Below are positions 53,733-63,252 of a stretch of 64,000 bases of DNA, one piece after another. The translations under genes were made by a program, and so were the position numbers. Within the stretch, counting starts at the first letter, position 1; every line of letters begins with the position of its first letter. The notes beneath the pieces are model-generated. The model worked only from the letters and a program-made list of their open reading frames with translations, made no database searches and was not told the DNA's origin. Origin of the DNA: Streptomyces xantholiticus (GTDB lineage: Bacteria > Actinomycetota > Actinomycetes > Streptomycetales > Streptomycetaceae); contig NZ_BMWB01000030.1 of NCBI RefSeq assembly GCF_014651015.1, positions 1 to 64,000 of the forward strand, in the 5' to 3' direction.

Positions 53733-54400
53733 TCATCTCGCGGACCAGAGGAAGATGTCCGCGACGTGGAGTCCGGCCAGGTAGATGGTCGCGGTCTTCT
53801 CATAGCGGGTTGCGATGCCGCGCCACTGCTTCAGACGGTTGATGCACCGCTCGACCGTGTCGCGCTGCTTGTATGCCTCGCGGTCGAAGGCGGGTGGCCG
53901 ACCGCCGCGGCTGCCTCGACGCAGTCGGTGGCCCCGCTGGTCCGCCGGGACGGGAATCACCACTCGGATGCCGCGCTTGCTCAGGTGGTCGCGAATGGCG
54001 CGTGAGCAGTACCCCTTGTCGCCTAGGACCACATCCGGCCTGGTGCGAGGTCTGCCGCGCCGGCGTGGGACACGCAGACGGGCCATCACGTCCGGGAAGG
54101 CGGGTGCCTCACCGGCCTGGCCGGCCGTGAGCACGAAGGCCAACGGTCGGCAGTCGCCGTCGGAGGCGAGATGAATCTTCGTGGTCAGCCCGCCGCGGGA
54201 GCGGCCGATGGCATGGTCGCCGGGCTCGCCGGCCGGGGCCCCGTTACCCTTTTCGTGGCCCCGCACACCCGCTCCCACCTTCCGTCGACGGCCCACATTC
54301 GAACCCGGTTGTATACGCCCCGCCAGTCGCCGTAGTTCTCCGGCAGGTGCATCCACTGCGATCCGGTCTGGAACTTCCAGGCGATGGCGTCGATCACTTC
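53733..54400 (-). pseudogene. IS5-family transposase with internal deletion
   Basis: An N-terminal frame gives DAIAWKFQTGSQWMHLPENY and RGVYNRVRMWAVDGRWERV. A second frame carries GDHAIGRSRGGLTTKIHLAS, VVLGDKGYCSRAIRDHLSKR and FDREAYKQRDTVERCINRLK to the stop at 53733. The stretch with the first catalytic Asp (normally SVDSTIVRAH) is deleted at the junction near 54260 and the frame changes there. It converges with the barstar gene, its stop only 4 nt away. Confidence 0.85.
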
Positions 54401-54446
54401 ACGGTGATGCCGCTACCGACCACCCCGCTAATGCTCGGGGACTTCG

Positions 54447-56300
54447 CTACGAGCACGGTGTTCCCCGCAGGAGTTGATACGGCGCCCCGATCCGGTATTC
54501 ACCGGCCGCCGGGGCGTGCAGGTAAGTCCACTCATCACCCGCCCGGTCCTTCGGCGCTTTGGTGAGGCAGCCGTTACGGGTTGAGGAGCCGCTGGTTGGC
54601 GTTGGCGACACGCGGGTGTTCTCCTCGTCGACCAATGCAAGCCAAGGTGAGTACGGGATGCGAACCAGCACGGTTCCTGGTGACGGCACGGTTATGGTCA
54701 GTTCGGCAGCCGTCGCGTGCTTGATCGTGGCGGGCGCCTCCACAAGCAGGGCAGGGTCTTGGACCTCGTACAGGCTCCACTTGGCGTTGGCCCAGATCTC
54801 TTTGAGGTAGGGCTGCCCCCGCTCTACGAGCTTGGCTTCCTCGACTGCCGCGTGGTCCGGCTTGCCTTCCTTGGGCAGCACGACATAGCGCACCGCCCAG
54901 CGCTTGAGCCAGGAGCGATAGCTGTCCGGAGTAAGGGTGCCGTCATAGAAGAGCGGATTTCGCTCGGCATCGGCCTGCCGGTTCCAGCCGCGGGCGAGAC
55001 GGATACGCATGGCGAGGGCGGAGGATTCCCGGTGACTCGCGGACGGGACCACCTCAACCCGCCCGCGCTCGGCATGCACCTGTTGCAACTGGTCCAGCAG
55101 CGGCGCCAGTTCCTCCTGGCTCCAGGATGCGGCCGGGGTGGTCCGTAGCTGGTCCCCGACCGTGTTGGTCACCTGCCACACGGTGACCGCAAGAAGGGAT
55201 ATGCAGAGCAGGAGCCACTGCCGCGAGCGTGGAGCGCTCCACCCAATCGCAGCGGCGAACACCACCCCCGCGAAGAGGAGCGCGAAGCGGGTGACATTGC
55301 TGCCCACCTGCGAGGAGACAACCGTCGTGAGAGCGACCCCGACCGCGTAGAGGGCAGCGGCCAGCCGGACCGTCCGCCACTGCCTCGGGACCAGCAGCAC
55401 CGCGCCGACAGCACTGAGAAACGGCATCACGGCGGCGCCGAACGGCATCGGCTGAGTCCCCGAGAAGGGGAACAGCCACGCCGAGACGCCCACGACGGCA
55501 CACGCGGGGATCCCCAGCGCCCATGCCGCAGCCCGGCGCCCGCGAACGAACAGCGCGGCGGCAACAATGCCGAGAAAGAGGCCGGCCACCGGACTGCTGG
55601 CGGTCGCCAGCCCGGACAGTACAGCCGCAGCCACCCCCTGGGCTGCCCGGCCCCGAGGCGTACGCAGGCGGGGGGTGCGCGGCCAGCAGTACATGACAGC
55701 GACAGCAGCCAGCGCGAAGCACAGCCCGAGTCCGAACGTGACACGGCCCGATACGGCATTGCAAACGAGCGCGAACGCACCCGCCAGCGCAGGCGGCACA
55801 GGCCGCTTCACTCCAGGGCTCCGCACCAGGATCAGCGCCAGCAAGCCGCACGAGACGGTGCCGGCAACCAGCATCGTCGTACGGACACCGAGCAATGCCA
55901 TGACATAGGGAGAGAGGAAACTGTACGAAACCGGGTGAAGCCCGCCATACCACCCAAGGTGGTAAGCCGAGTCCGGATGCTCCCCAGCGAACCCCGCCCA
56001 GGCATCCTGCGCCGCCAGATCACCTCCGCTGTTGGCGAGCAGCGCTAGCCACAGCGCATGCAGTACAGCGCCCACCACCAGGGCCAGGAGAACAGGTGAT
56101 GGAACTTTCGGCCGGACGACGCCGAGGAAGCCGCGGGGCCCGCCAGAACGGATCCTGGCGAGCGGGTTCACCCGGCCGACATCATGAGATCCCTCACTCC
56201 GGAACCGACTCGCGGGAACTGCAGGGCGCTGCTCGGGAACGGATATGGGCTTTTCGGCGGGCTCGCTGCCCTCGACATGAGTGGGCTGGGTTGTCGTCAT
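54447..56300 (-). CDS. GT-C-like multi-spanning membrane protein
   Basis: 617 aa from ATG 56300 with GAGGAG upstream; the frame extends further but without a site. A 65-residue charged N-terminus is followed by about ten hydrophobic helices (65-415) and a soluble C-terminal domain of about 200 residues. That domain contains EELAPLLDQLQQVHAERGRV, YRSWLKRWAVRYVVLPKEGK and WSLYEVQDPALL. An acidic residue pair near the first extracellular loop (GGDLAAQDAWAGF) and the helix count recall GT-C glycosyltransferases that use polyprenol-phosphate sugars. The position behind a GT2 polyprenol sugar transferase supports that reading. Gene order suggests it acts last in the pathway. Confidence 0.55.
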   Translation of the reverse strand: MTTTQPTHVEGSEPAEKPISVPEQRPAVPASRFRSEGSHDVGRVNPLARIRSGGPRGFLGVVRPKVPSPVLLALVVGAVLHALWLALLANSGGDLAAQDAWAGFAGEHPDSAYHLGWYGGLHPVSYSFLSPYVMALLGVRTTMLVAGTVSCGLLALILVRSPGVKRPVPPALAGAFALVCNAVSGRVTFGLGLCFALAAVAVMYCWPRTPRLRTPRGRAAQGVAAAVLSGLATASSPVAGLFLGIVAAALFVRGRRAAAWALGIPACAVVGVSAWLFPFSGTQPMPFGAAVMPFLSAVGAVLLVPRQWRTVRLAAALYAVGVALTTVVSSQVGSNVTRFALLFAGVVFAAAIGWSAPRSRQWLLLCISLLAVTVWQVTNTVGDQLRTTPAASWSQEELAPLLDQLQQVHAERGRVEVVPSASHRESSALAMRIRLARGWNRQADAERNPLFYDGTLTPDSYRSWLKRWAVRYVVLPKEGKPDHAAVEEAKLVERGQPYLKEIWANAKWSLYEVQDPALLVEAPATIKHATAAELTITVPSPGTVLVRIPYSPWLALVDEENTRVSPTPTSGSSTRNGCLTKAPKDRAGDEWTYLHAPAAGEYRIGAPYQLLRGTPCS

Positions 56301-56609
56301 GGCTCGTCTCCTCGCGGCGGCGCACTGCCGCCCATTGGGGCTGGGAAGCTGCGCTGACAGGCAATCGGCCCAGCCGGTGAGGTCTTTGAATCCTTCTGCG
56401 GTGCCCATGGACCTCTCGCGAGCCGCCGTTGCTCGGCACATGGATCACCTGGGGCACATCAGCCCTGCCGGAACCGGCGAACTGGCGTCTGAGCTGCAGT
56501 ACTGCCTGGTTGCGGGATCCTTGGGGGCTGGCTGGGGGTTCTGCTGAGGTGTCGGTAGGAGTGGGGCAGGTGGCCCCTATCTCGGTGGTGACATGCCGGA
56601 CGGTTGTGG

Positions 56610-57039
56610 ACGTCCGAGTCGTACGTCTCTGAGGTCAGCCGAACCCGGCGGGGGCGAATCTTGCTTCTTGCGTTGCGCGGCGGATACGCCAGCGCTTCCG
56701 TCGCCGCGAACCGCAGGACGAATGTGGTCAGCAGCGCCGGCGGGGTCGCGGGCAGCACCGCCATGTCCCTCCGTCCCACAAGCAGCGCGACGAGCGGTAT
56801 GCGCAGCAGCAGGTCGGCGTTGGGGAGCGGCGCACATCGGCCGGCCCGGTCGGCCCAGTGCCGGTGGCATCGGCGGTCCCGGAAGAGCAGCCGCTCGGTG
56901 AGGAAGAAGTTCCAGGCCAGGTCGAACTGGTGGGCGACGAGCTCGGCCAGGAGGCAGTGATCCCGGCGCCGGTCAGTGGATGCAGTCCGACGAGGTTCGG
57001 TAGGAAGCCGGTGAGGCCGATCAGGCTGAACGCGAGCAT
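56610..57039 (-). pseudogene. frameshifted GtrA domain
   Basis: Blocks of a GtrA-type small membrane domain appear in three frames: RMLAFSLIGLTGFLPNLVGL and HPLTGAGIT (frame with ATG 57039), then LAELVAHQFDLAWNFFLTER and LLFRDRR, then LLLRIPLVALLVGRR and LTTFVLRFAATEALAY. In intact Streptomyces genes this domain is fused to the GT2 enzyme upstream. Here the join is broken at RT-A/YGIAGG and twice more inside. GtrA proteins help flip polyprenol-linked sugars, so a flippase step may be lost. Confidence 0.7.
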
Positions 57040-57983
57040 CCGGCCACCGGCGATGCCGTACGCAGCCCGATAAGATGCCCGAGGAAGCGCATCCCTTCCC
57101 TCACCGTCGACTTCGACTCGCCCGCGAGCCGGTCCTGGAAGACGAACGGCACCTCGGTGACCGTCTCCGGGCGGCAGCGCACCACAAGCTCAAGCAGGAT
57201 CTTGTAGCCGAGCGGACGGAGCGCATCAGCGGTCACGACGCTGCGTCGGATCGCGAAGAAGCCGCTCATCGGGTCGGACATGCCGTGCAGCCGGCGCGGG
57301 AACAGCGCCTTGGCCAGCCAGGTCGCGCCGAGCGACACGGCGATGCGACAGCCGCCCGCGAGTCCTTCGCGGCTGCCGCCACGGATGTAGCGGCTGGCGA
57401 CGACGAGATCCGCCGATGACCGCTCCCCCGCGGCCACGAGCTCCGGGACGAGCGCGGGCGGATGCTGGAGGTCGGCGTCCATGACGACGATCCAGTCGGA
57501 GCTCGCGCTCTTCATCCCCTCGACGACCGCGCCGCCGAGGCCGCCGACCGGCTTGTGACGGTGGATGACAGCGACTGGAAAGGGGCAGTCCCTCGCAGCG
57601 CTGCGGATCACCTGTCGAGTCTCATCGGTGGAGTCGTCGACGAAGACGACCTCGCAGGGCAGCCGGGAAGGCGCCCATTCGGTGAGCCTGTGCAGCAACT
57701 CTGAGATGTTTCCCGCCTCGTTGAAGGTAGGTATGACGATGGTGACCGAGCCGGGTGCGGCGATCTGGGCAGCACGCGGCTCCGGATGGCACTTTTCCTC
57801 AGCGCCGCTACGAGGGTTGCCTTCAGCGATCTTTGGGATTCTGATGCGGTTGCCGCCCTCGCCAACGGCGACCGGCATCGAAGGCTTCACGCGCTGTGGC
57901 GGGCCCTGAGACGGTCTGATGAGTGGAGAGGTCTGCAGTTCCGCGACGGGCTCACCGTGATCGGAATTGCGTGTCGAGTTCAT
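57021..57983 (-). CDS. GT2 polyprenol-phosphate sugar transferase (DPM1-like)
   Basis: 320 aa from ATG 57983, which overlaps the TGA of the permease gene (ATGA), so translation is coupled. GT2 fold features: VTIVIPTFNEAGNISELL, VVFVDDSTDETRQ and IVVMDADLQHPP (DxD-type metal site), then DLVVASRYIRGG and SGFFAIRRSV. This matches dolichyl/polyprenyl-phosphate mannosyl- or glucosyltransferases, which make lipid-linked sugar on the cytoplasmic face. A 70-residue N-terminal extension of low complexity precedes the domain. The C-terminal membrane part (GtrA) that usually follows is frameshifted. Confidence 0.85.
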   Translation of the reverse strand: MNSTRNSDHGEPVAELQTSPLIRPSQGPPQRVKPSMPVAVGEGGNRIRIPKIAEGNPRSGAEEKCHPEPRAAQIAAPGSVTIVIPTFNEAGNISELLHRLTEWAPSRLPCEVVFVDDSTDETRQVIRSAARDCPFPVAVIHRHKPVGGLGGAVVEGMKSASSDWIVVMDADLQHPPALVPELVAAGERSSADLVVASRYIRGGSREGLAGGCRIAVSLGATWLAKALFPRRLHGMSDPMSGFFAIRRSVVTADALRPLGYKILLELVVRCRPETVTEVPFVFQDRLAGESKSTVREGMRFLGHLIGLRTASPVAGCSRSA

Positions 57984-60235
57984 TCCGTGTGCAGGCCTTC
58001 CGGGCGCATCAGACGCCACAGCGTGGGGAGGCTGATTGCTGTGACGAGGAGGGTGACGACGGCGCCGGCGCTGGTGAGGGCCAGCAGTCCGGGTACGTCT
58101 ATACGGACGGGCTGGTCGCCGGCCTTGAGGAGCAGCGAGCCGAGGGTGACGCCGCAGGCGGTGGCCAGGGCGAGGCCCAGCACCATGGGGATGGCCGTCT
58201 GCCAGAGCAGGGAGAGGGCCAGCGTGGTGCGACGGGTGCCGAAGGCGGCGAGTACAGAAAGGGGCCGTTTGGCCTGGCGGAGCTGTTCGAAGAGGGTGAC
58301 GAGAAGGCTGGCACCGATGACGAGCAGCACGCCGATGGCGCCGACGTAGAGACCGCGCTGGATGTCAGCGAAGTCCGCTCTGACCTCGGTGGTCTTGAGG
58401 GTGGTGACTGATGCTTGGGGATCCAGGCGCAGGGCGGCGGTGGCCACGCGCTCGGCGGTGTCCGGCCGGGTGGGGTCCAGGCGCATCTCGATGGTCGTGC
58501 GCAGGTTCACGCCGTCCAGGTCAAAGGCGGTGGGTGTGGCATAGACGGCGTAGTAGCCGGGGTGAGAATCAGGGACATCAATCAGGCGGGTGGTGACCGG
58601 GAGCCGCTTCCTCACGGTCCTGCCGGGCGCCTGTACTGCGAGGTGGCTACCAGCCTTGAACTGGTCGCGAAGCTCTTGCGGGACGAAGACGTCACCGTTT
58701 GAGCAGGGGCCGGAGAACCGGGCGTGCTGTTGGAGAGTGCGGCAGTCGCCGATGACGAACGGGTAGGAGGCGTTCGAGAAGTCCACCTCCAGCTCCGCCC
58801 GGGTGACGGCTTCGGCGTTGCGTACACCCGGCGTGGAACGGATTGCGGAGATGAAGGACTTGGCCGCGGGGTAGTCGGCGGGTCGGCTTTCAGCGCGCAG
58901 CTCGGCACCGCCATGGCCGGTCTTCTCGATGTATTGGACCTGGACTCCTGTGAAGAACATCTGCAGGGCGATGGCTCCGGCGACCGCGACCGTGACGCCG
59001 CTGACGGCACGAGTTGCGGTGTCGCTGCTGAGTTGCAGTCGGCGGGTGGCGAGCTGCCAGCTGAGGGGGCCGCGGCGCAGGGGCTGGACGGCGACCTGGA
59101 CGATCCAGGGCAGCAGGATGACGATGCCGATGAGCAGCAGCACGACGCCGGTGGACACCCGGGCGTAGCTGGTGCCGCCGATCGGTGCGAGGGCGAGCAG
59201 ACCGGCGCCGGGGACCAGCAGGCGCCACCAGAGTAGTCGGCGGCGCCCGACCGACTCGCGGACCACGTCGAGCGGTTCGACGGCAATGCGGCGCATCGCG
59301 AAGACGGTGACAGCAACGGCCGCGGCAGGTACGGCAAGGGTGACGAGTGCGGCGAGTACGGGGTGGGGGACGATCTCGGACGGGAACACGCTGAAGCCCT
59401 GGAGGGTGAAGGCTCCCGCCAACTGCCTGATGAGCAGGAATGCTCCGGTTCCACAGACGAGTCCGCAAAGGGCACCGAGCAGCGATTCCCCTGCAGCGAT
59501 GCGACGAGTCGTCGGCGTGTCGGCGCCGATGAGCCGGAGAGCGGCGAGGCGTCGGTCGCGCTGTTCGCCGCCGAAACGGACGGCAGTGGCGACGAAGACG
59601 GCGACAGGAAGTAGCAGGATGATGAAGGCGACGATGAGGAGGGTCAGTTGAAGCGGGTCCATGTCGGTAGCCGGGGACCGGATGCCGAAGTGGTCGAGGC
59701 GGTGGATGGCGTCGCCATATCGGTCGAGGGAGTCGCGGCCCTCGTAGTAGGCGAGCTCGTTCGGTCCGGTCAGGCCCGCATCGCCGATGGTCCCGGTGAT
59801 GGTGCGGTCGGTGAAGCGCAGGCCCAGTAGCTTGCCGTCGGGCGAGGCGAGGAGCCTTGCGAGCGCGGGGGAGACGACCACCTCGCCAGGGCCCGGCACC
59901 CTGGTGAGGCCGGGTGGCAACGGTGGCCGATCGCCGTCGGGGGCGAGGAGGCGGCCGTACACTTCGCTGCCGCGGTAAATCTCGTTGGCGTCGACCACGA
60001 CCATCGTGTGTACGCCCGGCTTGAGCGTGTTGGACCAGGGCTCGGCGCGGTCGGCGATGCGCTGTGCGTGTCCGTCAATCATCGAGGGCACAGCGGCGGC
60101 GATCAGGAGCAGCGCGACGCCGAGGCCCATGCCGGCCGCACTCAGCAGCGTGCGGCTCCAGCCCTGGCGTCCACCGCCCGCGGCAATGCGGACGCCCATG
60201 GCCAGATCGCGGACCCAGACCCGGACGCGGTTCAC
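57980..60235 (-). CDS. ABC transporter permease, FtsX/MacB-like with two modules
   Basis: 751 aa from GTG 60235, which overlaps the TGA of the ATPase gene (GTGA). Helix 1 (about 27-50) is followed by an extracellular segment, then an FtsX-type block (about 205-330) with FGGEQRDRRLAALRLIGADT. A second extracellular domain (about 415-620) and a final FtsX block (about 640-745; FEQLRQAKRPLSVLAAFGTR) complete it. One polypeptide with two FtsX units could replace the usual pair. MacB-like transporters use ATP to drive export or lipid/protein extraction at the membrane. With the adjacent glycosyltransferases it may move a glycosylated product. Confidence 0.85.
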   Translation of the reverse strand: MNRVRVWVRDLAMGVRIAAGGGRQGWSRTLLSAAGMGLGVALLLIAAAVPSMIDGHAQRIADRAEPWSNTLKPGVHTMVVVDANEIYRGSEVYGRLLAPDGDRPPLPPGLTRVPGPGEVVVSPALARLLASPDGKLLGLRFTDRTITGTIGDAGLTGPNELAYYEGRDSLDRYGDAIHRLDHFGIRSPATDMDPLQLTLLIVAFIILLLPVAVFVATAVRFGGEQRDRRLAALRLIGADTPTTRRIAAGESLLGALCGLVCGTGAFLLIRQLAGAFTLQGFSVFPSEIVPHPVLAALVTLAVPAAAVAVTVFAMRRIAVEPLDVVRESVGRRRLLWWRLLVPGAGLLALAPIGGTSYARVSTGVVLLLIGIVILLPWIVQVAVQPLRRGPLSWQLATRRLQLSSDTATRAVSGVTVAVAGAIALQMFFTGVQVQYIEKTGHGGAELRAESRPADYPAAKSFISAIRSTPGVRNAEAVTRAELEVDFSNASYPFVIGDCRTLQQHARFSGPCSNGDVFVPQELRDQFKAGSHLAVQAPGRTVRKRLPVTTRLIDVPDSHPGYYAVYATPTAFDLDGVNLRTTIEMRLDPTRPDTAERVATAALRLDPQASVTTLKTTEVRADFADIQRGLYVGAIGVLLVIGASLLVTLFEQLRQAKRPLSVLAAFGTRRTTLALSLLWQTAIPMVLGLALATACGVTLGSLLLKAGDQPVRIDVPGLLALTSAGAVVTLLVTAISLPTLWRLMRPEGLHTE

Positions 60236-60912
60236 GCGGCCGCGCCCATGCTGCGCGTGTGACCGTCGCGTACGACGATCTCACGATCCGCATAAGCGGC
60301 GACCCGCGGATCATGGGTGACCAGAACGACCGCAGCCTTGGTCGCCCGGGCGGCGTCGGTCAGCAGCTCCATGACACGCTCGCCGTTGAGGGAGTCCAGC
60401 GCCCCGGTCGGCTCGTCGGCGAAGACCACGCGAGGCGCGGTGGCCAGCGCGCGGGCGACCGCGACCCGCTGGCCCTGGCCACCGGAGATCTCGCCGGGAC
60501 GCTTGTTGGCGAGGTCGGCGACCTCAAGCCGCTCCAGCCAGGGCATTGCGGCACGCTCAGCCGCGCGGCGGCTGTGCCCTGTCAGCCGCAGTGGCAGCGC
60601 GACGTTCTCGATGCAAGTGAGCTCGGGAACCAGCTGGCCGAACTGAAAGACGAAGCCGAACTCGCTGCGGCGCAGGGCGCTGCGCTCGGCATCGGAGAGC
60701 GCCGACAGTTTCCGGCCGCCGTACATGATCGTGCCCGCATCAGGAAGCACGATGCCTGCCAGGCAGTGCAACAGGGTCGACTTGCCGGAGCCGGAAGGGC
60801 CCATCACAGCGACGGTCTCGCCGGCGGATATGCCAAAGTCCGCGCCCGCGAGAGCCGGAGTGGTGCCGTAGGTCTTGCGCAGGCCGACGGCGGTCAACAC
60901 GGCGGAACTCAT
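60232..60912 (-). CDS. ABC transporter ATP-binding protein (MacB/LolD type)
   Basis: 226 aa from ATG 60912; ATGA overlap with the PadR stop. Walker A GPSGSGKST (38-46), Q-loop in FVFQFGQLVPEL, signature SGGQGQRVAVARAL, Walker B RVVFADEPTGALD and H-loop VTHDPRV are all intact. The E-P-T-GALDS segment is typical of the MacB/LolD subfamily that pairs with FtsX-like permeases. Second gene of the PadR-controlled operon. Confidence 0.9.
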   Translation of the reverse strand: MSSAVLTAVGLRKTYGTTPALAGADFGISAGETVAVMGPSGSGKSTLLHCLAGIVLPDAGTIMYGGRKLSALSDAERSALRRSEFGFVFQFGQLVPELTCIENVALPLRLTGHSRRAAERAAMPWLERLEVADLANKRPGEISGGQGQRVAVARALATAPRVVFADEPTGALDSLNGERVMELLTDAARATKAAVVLVTHDPRVAAYADREIVVRDGHTRSMGAAA

Positions 60913-61433
60913 GAGCGCACCTCCGCAGAGAGCCTGTCAATGCGGGCGGTAGTGAGTTCGAGCCAGCGCAGGTCGGCCTCCAGGTGGAACAAGGCATGAT
61001 CACAGATGAGCTGGTCGGCAAGGTCGCCGCCGGTCTTGCGACGGGTCAGCTCACGCATGAGACGCAGATGCTCGGCGCGCTGGGCATCCAGCAGCTTGGC
61101 GGCGTCACGGCCGGTAAGGATCGCCAGGACCACCTTGGTGTACAGAGTGGACTGCAAATACGAGTCGGGCTTTTCAGGCGTGACAAGCCACTGCGTGACA
61201 TCGGTGACGCCCGCCTCGGTGATTGCGTAGCGCTTGCGCTCGGGGCCCCCGCCGGGCTCCATGCCCTCGACCTCGACGAGGCCGCGCTTCAGCAGTCGAG
61301 ACAGGGTCGAATAGACCTGCCCATAGTGCAGCGGACGGTCATTCCCGAAGCGTTGATCATAACTGTGCTTGAGGTCATAGCCGTGGCATGGACCTGACTC
61401 AAGAAAGCCAAGGAGAGTGTGGCTGATGGTCAT
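60909..61433 (-). CDS. PadR-family transcriptional repressor
   Basis: 174 aa from ATG 61433; no ribosome site precedes it, and a TATAGT box lies about 10 nt upstream, so the mRNA is probably leaderless. The N-terminal PadR winged helix carries HTLLGFLESGPCHGYDLK, YGQVYSTLSRLLKRGLVEVE and KRYAITEAG. A C-terminal helical domain (about 95-170) would form the dimer. PadR repressors usually control a neighbouring exporter and their own gene. Here the gene leads the ABC operon, and half-sites overlap its promoter. Confidence 0.9.
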   Translation of the reverse strand: MTISHTLLGFLESGPCHGYDLKHSYDQRFGNDRPLHYGQVYSTLSRLLKRGLVEVEGMEPGGGPERKRYAITEAGVTDVTQWLVTPEKPDSYLQSTLYTKVVLAILTGRDAAKLLDAQRAEHLRLMRELTRRKTGGDLADQLICDHALFHLEADLRWLELTTARIDRLSAEVRS

Positions 61434-61441
61434 GCGGAGCA

Positions 61442-61473
61442 CTATACACACGGTGTATACATTGAGCGTATAG
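61442..61473. promoter_or_regulatory. triple PadR-type operator overlapping the promoter
   Basis: Half-sites CTATAC (61442-61447), GTATAC (61455-61460) and GTATAG (61468-61473) are spaced exactly 13 bp apart. The first two form a perfect TATACAC-ACG-GTGTATA palindrome (61443-61459). They cover the -10 region of the leaderless padR transcript, so bound repressor would block the polymerase. Confidence 0.75.
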
Positions 61474-62376
61474 AGGAGGTGAGTAGTGTGCCTCACCTGC
61501 TACGGGCAGCTCCATATGTGCAGGAAGGCGATCGATGGCTGAGTAGCAGGATGCCGCTCTCCTGCAGTCTCAGGACAGCGTGCCCCAAGGGGCCGGGGGC
61601 CTACCTCAGCACACGCCTCCGTTCCGCGAGGGTGGAGCAGGGGTGTGCGATTGGTATGCCGGCCGGCAACGACTTCCCGCATCCTCGGCAACGCCTGACT
61701 GATCTGTCGTGAGTATCGCCTACTCAACTTTCCGCGGCTCCGTGCTCCTGCCGGGCCTGCACCCGCACCAACGAGCCGCGAGCCAGGAGTGGTGCAGCGC
61801 GGTGGTCGCGCCCAAGCCGTCGAGGGCCGCGGTGCTCTGCGTCGGGGGAGCAGCCGCTAGCGAGGATGAGCGAATCGCGTGGCACACGTGTACGCCCCGT
61901 TCTTCGTGACAGGAGCAGTCATGCTTCGAGCCGGTGATGCTCCGCTCCATCCCGTCGGAGCGGCATGGGCCCCGGCAGCCCCTCCTCTCACCGGTCGCGC
62001 TGCGACGGACTCCTGAAGGTGGGGCGCGCCAGGGGAGAGTGCGCCGTGGCCACCGTGCCGGTTGGCCGAGCGACGGGCCGTCTCTGCGCTGATGCGCCTG
62101 AGTTTGACGAGCGTCGTGCTCACGACAATCTCCGGCGGCATCACCAGCCTGTTCGCCGCGTTCGACATCGCCGATGGCACCGTCCTCGGGGGAACTCCAC
62201 CGCCGTCACCGGGCGATCGAGCCACTGCGGGGTGAGGCCGGATGCCGCTGTGGGTTGGACGCGAGGCATCGCGTCGCCGCGCCGGGCGGTAACGGTGGTG
62301 GACATGCCCACCACGTAGTGCAGCCCGCTTTGGGTAGGCACGGTTCTTGCAGGAGCCGTCGGGTCCCTGGAACGCT
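61474..62376. other. about 900 nt without a clear gene
   Basis: Separates the divergent padR promoter from the next minus-strand gene end. Most frames are of poor quality. One plus-strand frame (about 62062-62236) reads LSALMRLSLTSVVLTTISGG and ITSLFAAFDIADG, like a fragment of a membrane protein, but has no start signal. No hairpin or repeat recognised. Confidence 0.4.
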
Positions 62377-63252
62377 TCAGGTGTGCCGGGCCGCGGTGAG
62401 CATTGCGCGGAACTCTTCGACGAATTCACGACTGACAGTGCTGTTGTCGAGGGGGAACGACACGCTTGACGCCTCAGCGGATCCCAGCCACGCCGAGTTG
62501 ACCGAGATGTGAGGGCCCAGGACCTCCTGTCCGTACGGTTCGCTCAACATCGTCTGCTGGAGCCTCTCGACAAACGCGGCCCCGTACCCGTCCGTGTGCA
62601 CAACTAGGATCACCACGATTTTCTCGGTGAGGATGCACGCCTCGAGCAGGGGAGGCGCGCCCACGAGCGGGCTCCGTCGGAACGTCTCGCCACCGGAATA
62701 GCGCGTTTCACAACACAGTCTCACCGCGGTGCGGAGGTCCCCCAGCGAGTACCTGTGCACCGTGACCTCCAGCAGGCCGAGGAGGGGTCCGTCGAGCTCG
62801 GTCAAGCCGCACAGCCTTGTACGGCGCTCCCTCGGAGTCCCCTCGGCGACCTGGTCTGTCCACAGTCCGGTGAGTTGGTCTCCCCACAGTCTTGCCTGCG
62901 CCCCCCACACTCCGACGAAGGCGGAGACGCGGAGCAGGAGGAACGTGGCCGATACTCCGACGGCGGACAACGCCAGTCCCACAACCAGGTTGCTCGTGTT
63001 GCCGTACGTGATTCCCGCCGACAGGAACCCCAGTCCGACGGTGGCGAAGGCCGCGCCGCCCACGACAGCCGCACCCTGCACGGCGAGGAGCACCGTGAGT
63101 GCCATGCTCAGCGTGAAAACAATGCTGATCCATGCCACAGGTAGATGCGTCTCAGCTCGATGGCCGGTGAGGGAGGCGAATTCGTAAGCGGAGAACATGT
63201 CTCCCACGAGAGCCACCGCCCCCAGAAGGGCGACAGGAATCCTTCTTCTCAC
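62377..63252 (-). CDS. membrane protein of unknown function
   Basis: 291 aa from GTG 63252 (AAGGAG about 10 nt upstream); an upstream start at 63312 is possible. Four hydrophobic helices lie between about residues 5 and 130. A cytoplasmic-type domain of about 150 residues follows, containing LDGPLLGLLEVTVHRYSLGD, ACILTEKIVVILVVHTDGYG and FPLDNSTVSREFVEEFRAML. The soluble domain resembles a sensor-like alpha/beta fold, but no family is recognised. It stands alone. Confidence 0.6.
   Translation of the reverse strand: MRRRIPVALLGAVALVGDMFSAYEFASLTGHRAETHLPVAWISIVFTLSMALTVLLAVQGAAVVGGAAFATVGLGFLSAGITYGNTSNLVVGLALSAVGVSATFLLLRVSAFVGVWGAQARLWGDQLTGLWTDQVAEGTPRERRTRLCGLTELDGPLLGLLEVTVHRYSLGDLRTAVRLCCETRYSGGETFRRSPLVGAPPLLEACILTEKIVVILVVHTDGYGAAFVERLQQTMLSEPYGQEVLGPHISVNSAWLGSAEASSVSFPLDNSTVSREFVEEFRAMLTAARHT

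Noticed and set aside
54300..54400. Intact IS5 transposase at 53.7-54.4 kb
   Set aside because: The N- and C-terminal blocks are in different frames and the first catalytic Asp segment is absent.
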